In this document: piece by piece, positions 1-4,600 of the stretch | Layout of the letters: each line of letters begins with the position of its first letter | Numbering within the stretch: position 1 is the stretch's first letter | Assembly (NCBI GenBank): GCA_937981515.1 | Contig: CALJNY010000199.1 | Span: forward strand, 1 to 7,119 | DNA from: an uncultured Collinsella sp. | GTDB lineage: Bacteria > Actinomycetota > Coriobacteriia > Coriobacteriales > Coriobacteriaceae | DNA: 7,119 bases | Direction: 5' to 3' | Made by a program: the position numbers and the translations under genes | Notes under the pieces: model-generated | What the model was told of the DNA's origin: nothing | Seen by the model: only the letters and a program-made list of their open reading frames with translations | Databases searched by the model: none

Positions 1-107
1 ACAGTGTTACTCTCCAAATCGTCCTCGGACATGTCGGAGCCCCCGCTGCGCGCTTCGCGCGGCGGGGGCTCCCCCGTCCTGCGGAAAGATTTGGAGAGTA
101 ACCCTGT
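1..107. repeat. Nested palindromic element (20-bp outer arms, 17-bp inner hairpin)
   Basis: The outer arms 1-20 and 88-107 are inverted copies matching at 19 of 20 positions; the innermost 15 bases (GTTACTCTCCAAATC) are perfect. Inside them, 36-52 pairs with 56-72 as a 17-bp, very GC-rich stem with a 3-nt loop and one G-U pair. No T-tract follows the inner stem on either strand. The arrangement resembles a miniature inverted-repeat element or a structured intergenic repeat. It starts at the window edge, so the left arm may extend further. Confidence 0.85.
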
Positions 108-244
108 GCCCGGCCTGCGGTAACTAAGGGGTCGCCGCGTTTATCTTGGGGTGCTGCATATACAAAGTTGGAAGGGTCTGAATTGCACTTTGCCGATATA
201 TGCCCTTTTCCCTGATGGGACCGTGCTTGAGGGGCGTCTTCATA
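108..244. other. Intergenic stretch without a recognisable gene
   Basis: This is the part of the 414-base gene-free left end that lies between the two palindromic elements. I see no supported coding frame, tRNA, rRNA or convincing promoter in it. It may belong to a larger repeat that includes the flanking palindromes. Confidence 0.6.
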
Positions 245-311
245 AGTTGCGGTGAAATAGGGACTGTTTTACCAGTTAAAAGGTCTAATCAGTCCTTATT
301 TCACCGCAACT
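245..311. repeat. Long palindromic element with 21-bp arms
   Basis: The arms 245-265 and 291-311 are inverted copies matching at 20 of 21 positions, around a 25-nt AT-rich centre. The centre contains a smaller tttta/taaaa pairing (267-271 with 277-281). The one mismatch is a G-U pair in plus-strand RNA but A-C in minus-strand RNA, so a hairpin would be complete only on the plus strand. There is no T-tract on either side, so this is not an ordinary terminator. It looks like an intergenic repeat or miniature mobile element; copy number is unknown. Confidence 0.85.
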
Positions 312-312
312 G

Positions 313-344
313 AAACAGGGGCGCTCTCCAAGAGAGCGCCCCTG
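313..344 (-). terminator. Intrinsic terminator of the transketolase operon
   Basis: CAGGGGCGCTCT (316-327) and AGAGCGCCCCTG (333-344) form a perfect 12-bp GC-rich stem with a 5-nt loop. On the minus strand it is followed by TTTCAGTT, a short T-tract, and it sits about 70 bases after the C-subunit stop. The other orientation lacks a T-run, so the terminator is assigned to the minus strand. Confidence 0.68.
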
Positions 345-355
345 CCGGGTTTCCG

Positions 356-395
356 TAGTACTGGCGAAACAGTTTTATAGTTCTGGCGAAGCAGT
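356..395. repeat. Imperfect 18-bp direct repeat, period 22
   Basis: TAGTACTGGCGAAACAGT (356-373) recurs as TAGTTCTGGCGAAGCAGT (378-395), with 16 of 18 bases identical and a 4-base spacer. It lies between the transketolase C-subunit stop and its terminator. It may be a tandem duplication or a protein or RNA site; its role is unknown. Confidence 0.8.
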
Positions 396-414
396 CCTTG
401 AGATCCGCCTTGCC

Positions 415-1356
415 TTATGCCAAGAACTCCTTGGTGGTCGCCACGATGTTGGCGGCGTCCAGGCCGTACTTGTGCAGGAGCTCGGCGCCCGGGCCGGACT
501 CACCGAAGGTGTCGTTGACGCCGATCTTCTTGAGCGGCGTCGGGCACTGCTCGCACAGGACGTCGGCAACGGCGCTGCCCAGGCCGCCGATCACGGAGTG
601 CTCCTCGACGGTCACGACGTGGCCGGTCTTGGTGGCGCTCTTGACGATCAGGTCGGCATCGATGGGCTTGATGGTGTGCATGTTGATGACCTCGGCGTCG
701 ATGCCCTCGGCAGCGAGCTGCTCGGCGGCCTCGAGGGCCTCGCCGACCATCAGGCCGCAGGCGATGATGGTCACATCGGCGCCCTCGCGCATGACAATGC
801 CCTTGCCCAACTCGAACTTGTAGGTCTCGGGGTCGTTGATAACCGGCGAGGCCAAACGAGCGAAGCGCATGTACACGGGGCCGTCGCACTCGTAGGCGGC
901 GCGCGTCACGGCGCGGGCCTCGACGTCGTCGGCAGGAACGATCACAGTCATGCCAGGGATGACGCGCATCAGGGCGATATCCTCGCAGCACTGGTGTGTG
1001 GCGCCGTCCTCGCCCACCGAGATACCGGCGTGCGTGGCGCCAATCTTAACGTTGAGATGCGGGTAGCCGATGGAGTTACGGACCTGCTCAAAGGCGCGGC
1101 CGGCGGCAAACATGGCAAAGCTGCTCGCGAAGGCGACGCGGCCGGTGGTCGCGATACCGGCGGCGACGCCCATCAGGTTGCTCTCGGCAATGCCCACATC
1201 GAAGAAACGATCGGGGCAGGCGGCCTTGAACTTGCCGGTCTGCGTGGCGGCGGCCAGGTCGGCGTCGAGGACCACAAAGTCATCGTGCTCGTTGGCGAGC
1301 TCGACGAGGGCCTCGCCGTAGCTTACACGCGTGGCGATTTTCTTGACGTCTGCCAT
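415..1356 (-). CDS. Transketolase, C-terminal (pyrimidine-binding and C-terminal domain) subunit
   Basis: This is the second half of the split transketolase, 313 residues. The pyrimidine-binding domain covers roughly residues 5-170: GIAESN at 55-60 contains E58, aligned with the catalytic Glu that activates the ThDP aminopyrimidine ring (E411 in E. coli), and H109-A-G plus GEDGATHQ (115-122) are the usual active-site segment. The transketolase C-terminal domain follows from about 185 (VTIIACGLMVGEALEAAEQL, then VVTVEEHSVIGGLGSAV). The active site needs both this chain and the N-subunit. The ATG at 1354-1356 is chosen because it follows the N-subunit TAG by one base, has a good Shine-Dalgarno, and begins at the family's normal N-terminus; a longer in-frame reading to 1440 adds 28 unrelated residues overlapping the upstream gene. 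The stop is TAA, with a terminator about 70 bases further on. Confidence 0.95.
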   Translation of the reverse strand: MADVKKIATRVSYGEALVELANEHDDFVVLDADLAAATQTGKFKAACPDRFFDVGIAESNLMGVAAGIATTGRVAFASSFAMFAAGRAFEQVRNSIGYPHLNVKIGATHAGISVGEDGATHQCCEDIALMRVIPGMTVIVPADDVEARAVTRAAYECDGPVYMRFARLASPVINDPETYKFELGKGIVMREGADVTIIACGLMVGEALEAAEQLAAEGIDAEVINMHTIKPIDADLIVKSATKTGHVVTVEEHSVIGGLGSAVADVLCEQCPTPLKKIGVNDTFGESGPGAELLHKYGLDAANIVATTKEFLA

Positions 1357-1357
1357 C

Positions 1358-2188
1358 CTAGAGCTCCTCTCCGGCGGCCGTGAGCTCTGCCATGGCCTGC
1401 TCAAACTGTTCATCGTTAGGGGCCTTGCCGTGCCAACCAACCTGGTTCTCCATAAAGGAAACGCCCTTGCCCTTCATGGTCTCGGCGATGATGGCGGTCG
1501 GCTGACCCTTGGTGGCGCGGGCCTCGGCAAAGGCGGCGCGGATCTGGTCGAAATCGTTGCCGTCGGCAAGCTCCACCACGTGGAACTTAAAGGCGCGGAA
1601 CTTGTCGGCGAGCGGCATGGGGTCGTTGACCTCCTCGACGGGACCGTCGATCTGCAGGCCGTTGTGGTCGACGATCACGCAGAGGTTATCGAGCTGCTGG
1701 TTGCCGGCAAACATGGCGGCCTCCCAGACCTGGCCCTCCTCGCTCTCGCCATCGCCCAACAGGGCGTACGTGCGGTAAGTATCACCCCAGTGCTTGGCGG
1801 CAACCGCCATGCCCACGGCGGCGGAGATGCCCTGGCCCAGCGAGCCGGTGGACATATCGACGCCCGGGGTGTCGTTCATGTTGGGATGGCCCTGCAGGTG
1901 GCTGCCGATATGACGCAGCGTCTCGAGGTCCTCCTTGGGGAAGAACCCGCGCTCGGCGAGCACGGCGTACAGGCCCGGAGCGCAGTGGCCCTTGGAGAGC
2001 ACAAAGCGATCGCGGTCGGCCTTGCGGGGATCGGCCGGGTCGACGTTCATTTCCTCAAAGTACAGATAGGTCATGATGTCGGCAGCGCCGAGCGAACCGC
2101 CCGGATGGCCGGACTTGGCAGCGTGCACTCCGGTGACGATGCCCTTCCTTACCTCGTTGGCAACCTTTTTGAGCTCTTCGTCGCTCAT
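1358..2188 (-). CDS. Transketolase, N-terminal (ThDP pyrophosphate-binding) subunit
   Basis: This is the first half of a split transketolase, which moves two-carbon ketol units between sugar phosphates in the non-oxidative pentose phosphate pathway. The 276 residues cover the pyrophosphate-binding domain. GHPGGS (27-32) and SKGH (65-68) are conserved substrate and cofactor contacts. STGSLGQGIS lies at 113-122. The ThDP/Mg motif starts at GDGE (145-148), with its distal N176-G177; the 30-residue D146-N176 spacing equals E. coli D155-N185. The 1-deoxyxylulose-5-phosphate synthase alternative is disfavoured by the overall pattern and by the separate second subunit. The ATG at 2186-2188 has an AAGGAAGG-type Shine-Dalgarno just upstream. 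The TAG stop at 1358-1360 is one base from the next start, so the halves are made from one mRNA and should assemble together. Confidence 0.95.
   Translation of the reverse strand: MSDEELKKVANEVRKGIVTGVHAAKSGHPGGSLGAADIMTYLYFEEMNVDPADPRKADRDRFVLSKGHCAPGLYAVLAERGFFPKEDLETLRHIGSHLQGHPNMNDTPGVDMSTGSLGQGISAAVGMAVAAKHWGDTYRTYALLGDGESEEGQVWEAAMFAGNQQLDNLCVIVDHNGLQIDGPVEEVNDPMPLADKFRAFKFHVVELADGNDFDQIRAAFAEARATKGQPTAIIAETMKGKGVSFMENQVGWHGKAPNDEQFEQAMAELTAAGEEL
1364..1370 (-). promoter_or_regulatory. Shine-Dalgarno deciding the transketolase C-subunit start
   Basis: The minus strand reads AGAGGAG, seven bases before the ATG at 1354-1356, and lies inside the last codons of the N-subunit gene. It supports starting the C-subunit at MADVKKIATR rather than at an in-frame ATG 84 bases upstream. 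Confidence 0.8.
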
Positions 2189-2255
2189 TGTGCCTTCCTT
2201 TCATCCTCATTAGACAAAATGCGCACGGCACCGAAGGTAATCCCAGCACAGCCGC

Positions 2256-2272
2256 AATGCACGTACGTCATT
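2256..2272. promoter_or_regulatory. Operator-like palindrome upstream of the transketolase genes
   Basis: AATG-C-ACGTACGT-CATT is a near-perfect inverted repeat with a single unpaired base, centred on ACGTACGT. It lies just downstream of the candidate -10 box and would cover the transcription start, a typical repressor position. No regulator is identified, and its role is inferred from symmetry and location only. Confidence 0.3.
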
Positions 2273-2273
2273 C

Positions 2274-2279
2274 ATTATG
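2274..2279 (-). promoter_or_regulatory. Candidate -10 box of the transketolase operon
   Basis: The minus strand reads CATAAT (five of six matches to TATAAT), 86 bases before the N-subunit ATG. The -35 region at 17-base spacing is CTGGTA, a poor match. The surrounding minus strand is AT-rich (2300-2330), as expected for a promoter region, and other AT-rich hexamers there could also serve. Confidence 0.28.
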
Positions 2280-2395
2280 CTGGAAACTGATGGCTTTACC
2301 AGAGTTTTTATCATTATTTGAACAATTTAGCAGGCAGAACCGCTGATGAAACGGTTTATCAATGTGAACGTCTTTTGGATGGAACGCGGTCGACC

Positions 2396-3286
2396 CTACG
2401 CGCTAATGTCCTTGAATCCCTCGCCGAAGGCTTCCGTAACGTCGGCAACCGTCACAATGGCATGAGGATCGCGCTCGCGCACGATCGTCTTGAGGGTATT
2501 GAGCTCTCGACGGCTCACGATGACCATAACCACTGGCTTCTCGGCACCCGAATACATGCCAGTCGCCTTAAACTTGGTACAACCACGACCCAGGCCATAC
2601 ATGATATCGGCAGCGATATCAGGGAACTTGTCCGAGATGATGAGTACCATACGGCGTTTGTTGCCACCATCGACCACGGCATCGATCACGTAGCCGCTAA
2701 TGACCATCGAAAGGCCTGCATATAGTGCGTTTTCGATTGAAAAGACCGGAGCCGACAGCGCGCATACGGCAACATCGATCGCCATGACGGTCGAGCCCAC
2801 TGGCAGTGAGGTATTACGCGAGATGATCTGGCCAATCGTGTCCGAGCCGCCGGTGTTGGCACCGGCGCGCAACACCATGCCGTAACCGATGCCCGTAATA
2901 ATGCCGCCCCACATGGCAGGGAGCATCAGGTCCGCATCCGCCAGAGGTGCTACAAACGGGGCGAACAGATCGGTAAAGAAGCCCAGCAGCACAAAGCCCG
3001 TCGCGGTCTGCACCACGTAGAACATGCCGCCCTCGCGCATAACGACCAGCAACAGCAAGGCGTTCATCACGATCGTCTGAATACCAACGGGAAGCGATAG
3101 GCCACGCGATGCGCCGACCGCCTGGATAATGGTGGCAAGGCCCGTAACGCCACCGGCAGCAAGGCCGTTGGGAATCAAAAACAGGTCGGTCGCAATAGCG
3201 GCCAAGGCACACCCCAACATGATCTGGGGCAGGTCGTGAAAGAAGTTCATCGAAAGAATGCGCTTGATGTCCAGACGATATGCCAT
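2396..3286 (-). CDS. YitT family membrane protein (YitT membrane domain plus DUF2179)
   Basis: This is a 296-residue integral membrane protein of the YitT family, which is widespread in Gram-positive bacteria; its members have no firmly established substrate. After a short basic N-terminus, hydrophobic membrane segments lie at about 20-38, 44-60, 68-84, 89-108, 122-140 and 165-205. Family hallmarks are FLIPNGLAAGGVTGLA (36-51) and RAGANTGGSDTIGQ (140-153). The soluble C-terminal domain from about 206 to 290 (GGNKRRMVLIISDKF, then ELNTLKTIVRERDPHAIVTV) matches DUF2179, a small PII-like fold usually placed in the cytosol. The start is the ATG at 3284-3286, with GAGGGAGG four bases upstream; the longer reading from GTG at 3310 would place the initiator inside the terminator hairpin and is unlikely. 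The stop is TAG. It sits between two housekeeping units and shows no functional link to either. No clear terminator follows it. Confidence 0.88.
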   Translation of the reverse strand: MAYRLDIKRILSMNFFHDLPQIMLGCALAAIATDLFLIPNGLAAGGVTGLATIIQAVGASRGLSLPVGIQTIVMNALLLLVVMREGGMFYVVQTATGFVLLGFFTDLFAPFVAPLADADLMLPAMWGGIITGIGYGMVLRAGANTGGSDTIGQIISRNTSLPVGSTVMAIDVAVCALSAPVFSIENALYAGLSMVISGYVIDAVVDGGNKRRMVLIISDKFPDIAADIMYGLGRGCTKFKATGMYSGAEKPVVMVIVSRRELNTLKTIVRERDPHAIVTVADVTEAFGEGFKDISA

Positions 3287-3290
3287 GCTG

Positions 3291-3298
3291 CCTCCCTC
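3291..3298 (-). promoter_or_regulatory. Shine-Dalgarno deciding the YitT-family start
   Basis: The minus strand reads GAGGGAGG, four bases before the ATG at 3284-3286. A strong match to the anti-Shine-Dalgarno, it selects this ATG over the in-frame GTG 24 bases upstream. It directly follows the T-tract of the preceding terminator. Confidence 0.75.
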
Positions 3299-3327
3299 AA
3301 AAAAGCGCACCCCATCGGATGCGCTTT
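3299..3327 (-). terminator. Intrinsic terminator after prfB, abutting the YitT-gene ribosome binding site
   Basis: On the minus strand, AAAGCGCA (3320-3327) pairs perfectly with TGCGCTTT (3302-3309) across a 10-nt loop, in which two further C-G pairs can form. The 3' arm runs into six T residues at 3299-3304. This is a standard Rho-independent terminator for transcripts coming from secA-prfB. It ends one base before the GAGGGAGG Shine-Dalgarno of the next gene, so unless transcription of that gene begins within a few bases, this hairpin is part of its leader. Confidence 0.7.
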
Positions 3328-3346
3328 GAACTTCTTCTTGTATTCG

Positions 3347-3352
3347 ATTCTA
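3347..3352 (-). promoter_or_regulatory. Candidate -10 box for the YitT-family gene
   Basis: The minus strand reads TAGAAT, five of six matches to TATAAT, about 60 bases before the YitT-family ATG. No good -35 box is seen at 16-18 bases upstream, so this is weak. If used, transcription would start near 3340 and the RNA would carry the 3302-3327 hairpin in its leader. Confidence 0.25.
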
Positions 3353-3368
3353 CCGATTCGCCGGACAA

Positions 3369-3407
3369 AAACCACCCCTGCGCAGGGTTTATTCTGGATA
3401 CAAACCC
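3369..3407 (-). terminator. Possible weak terminator or switching hairpins after prfB
   Basis: Downstream of prfB the minus strand has GGGTTT (3402-3407), AAACCC (3385-3390) and GGTTT (3369-3373), the last running into TTTTT at 3367-3371. The middle segment can pair with either neighbour: a 6-bp stem with an 11-nt loop upstream, or a 5-bp stem next to a T-tract downstream. The perfect palindrome CCCTGCGCAGGG (3376-3387) lies in between. This could be a weak first terminator for secA-prfB, or chance in a short gap; no folding energy was computed. Confidence 0.3.
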
Positions 3408-3451
3408 GTCCAACCGTTGGGCTTGGCATCGGCTTGAAGCCACCCGATGTT

Positions 3452-4600
3452 TTAGACCTCCGAGCCTTCTGCATCGGCGTTGCCGGTAGCCCAGCGATGG
3501 TAGCCAATAACAAACGGGTCCAGGTCGCCATCGTCAAGAACTGCCTCGACGTTGCTGGTCTCCACGCCCGTGCGTAGGTCCTTGACCATCTGGTACGGGT
3601 AGAGCACGTAGCTGCGGATCTGGTTGCCAAAACCAATCGTGGTCTTGGGTCCGCGAATCTCATCGAGCGCCTCGGCACGCTTCTCGAGCTCAATCTCGTA
3701 CAGGCGAGCCTTGAGGATCTGCATGCACGCGGCCTTGTTCTGGATCTGGCTGCGCTCGTTTTGGCAGGTGACCACAATGCCGCTGGGGAAATGCGTCACG
3801 CGCACGGCGGAGTCGGTGGTGTTGACGCCCTGACCGCCCGGGCCGCTCGCGTGGTACACGTCCACGCGGATGTCATCGGGGCTGATCTCGATGTCGATAT
3901 CATCGGGTAGCACGGGGATGACCTCGACGCCGGCAAACGTGGTCTGGCGGCGCTTCTTGTCGTCGGTGGGGCTAATGCGAACCAAGCGGTGGACGCCGGC
4001 CTCGGCGCGCAGCATGCCAAATGCGTCCTTGCCCTCGACGGTAAATGTCGCGCGGTCAATGCCGATGACCTCGGCCGCGGGACAGTCGTTGATGGTGACC
4101 TTCCAGCCGCGACGCTGGCAGTACTTCATGTACATCTTAAAGAGCATGAAGGTCCAGTCCTGGGCCTCCAGACCACCCTGTCCGGGCTTGATGGTCACAA
4201 TGGCATCGCCGTGATCGAACTCACCGGTAAACCAGCTCGAAAGCTCAAGCTCATCGATGGCCCGGGCCAGGCGCTCAGCCGTGGCTGTAGCCTCCTCGCG
4301 AAGGGCGACGGCGTCGGGGTCATCCCCCATCTCCTCGGCAAGCTCCAGCGCGGCGCGGGCATCGGAAAGCTCGCCGCGCGCGGTGTCCACGGCAGCGATA
4401 TCTTCCTTGGTACGCGCGATCTCCTCCATGGTGGCACGGGCGGCGTCGGCGTCATCCCAAAAGCCAGGGGCAACACTTTTGGCCTCGAGCTCGGTCACAC
4501 GGGTACGCTTCTCGTCCAAGTGGAGATACGACTCGACCTCACCGAGCCGGTCCGCAAATGCGTCCAGCTCGGCGGGCGTTACCTCTAAAGCCTCAGCCAT
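3452..4600 (-). CDS. prfB: Peptide chain release factor 2 (RF2)
   Basis: RF2 ends translation at UGA and UAA, hydrolysing peptidyl-tRNA in the ribosomal peptidyl-transferase centre. The product is 382 residues (family about 365, plus a longer polar C-terminal tail after YHRW). The N-terminal half is helical domain 1. EAQDWTFML at 145-153 marks the start of the conserved core, and the catalytic GGQ is at 255-257, whose Gln is normally methylated by PrmC. The stop-recognition tripeptide, SPF in typical RF2, reads S210-P211-T212 here; its 45-residue distance to GGQ matches E. coli (205 to 250). RF2 rather than RF1 is indicated by the HRLVR-SP context and by the SGPGGQGVNTTDSAVR stretch. The gene is open in a single frame: the YL-UGA-D frameshift site of E. 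coli is replaced by in-frame YLHLDEK at 25-31. The ATG shares its A with the secA stop (TAATG), with AGGA at 4608-4611 seven bases upstream. Confidence 0.97.
   Translation of the reverse strand: MAEALEVTPAELDAFADRLGEVESYLHLDEKRTRVTELEAKSVAPGFWDDADAARATMEEIARTKEDIAAVDTARGELSDARAALELAEEMGDDPDAVALREEATATAERLARAIDELELSSWFTGEFDHGDAIVTIKPGQGGLEAQDWTFMLFKMYMKYCQRRGWKVTINDCPAAEVIGIDRATFTVEGKDAFGMLRAEAGVHRLVRISPTDDKKRRQTTFAGVEVIPVLPDDIDIEISPDDIRVDVYHASGPGGQGVNTTDSAVRVTHFPSGIVVTCQNERSQIQNKAACMQILKARLYEIELEKRAEALDEIRGPKTTIGFGNQIRSYVLYPYQMVKDLRTGVETSNVEAVLDDGDLDPFVIGYHRWATGNADAEGSEV

Noticed and set aside
36..72. Inner GC-rich hairpin as an intrinsic terminator
   Set aside because: Neither strand has a T-tract after the stem, so it is reported as part of a palindromic element instead.
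183..200. Plus-strand TTGCAC followed by TATATG as a promoter
   Set aside because: The spacing between the two boxes is far too short, and no gene follows on the plus strand.
1..414. CRISPR array or tRNA in the gene-free left end
   Set aside because: The repeats are inverted or occur only twice, with no regular spacers, and no tRNA-like cloverleaf is visible.
472..1383. Long open frame on the plus strand (303 codons) opposite the transketolase C-subunit
   Set aside because: It is the antisense shadow of a well-supported gene in GC-rich DNA, with repetitive Gly/Ala/Val/Asp-rich content and no recognisable family.
1357..1440. Longer N-terminus for the transketolase C-subunit
   Set aside because: The extra 28 residues are the shifted-frame reading of the N-subunit's 3' end and do not resemble the family; the ATG at 1354-1356 has its own Shine-Dalgarno.
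1331..2290. Plus-strand open frame of 319 codons opposite the transketolase N-subunit
   Set aside because: Same cause: mirrored codon bias of the real gene, with a His/Gly/Leu/Val-rich product and no domain.
2331..2395. Terminator for the YitT-family gene
   Set aside because: Only a 5-bp stem with a 9-nt loop (2338-2342 with 2352-2356) is found, with no T-tract after it.
2318..2725. Plus-strand open frame of 135 codons opposite the YitT-family gene
   Set aside because: It overlaps a convincing membrane-protein gene and has no recognisable motif or good ribosome binding site.
3287..3310. Upstream GTG start for the YitT-family protein
   Set aside because: It lies inside the terminator hairpin and encodes through the Shine-Dalgarno; the ATG at 3284-3286 has the proper signal.
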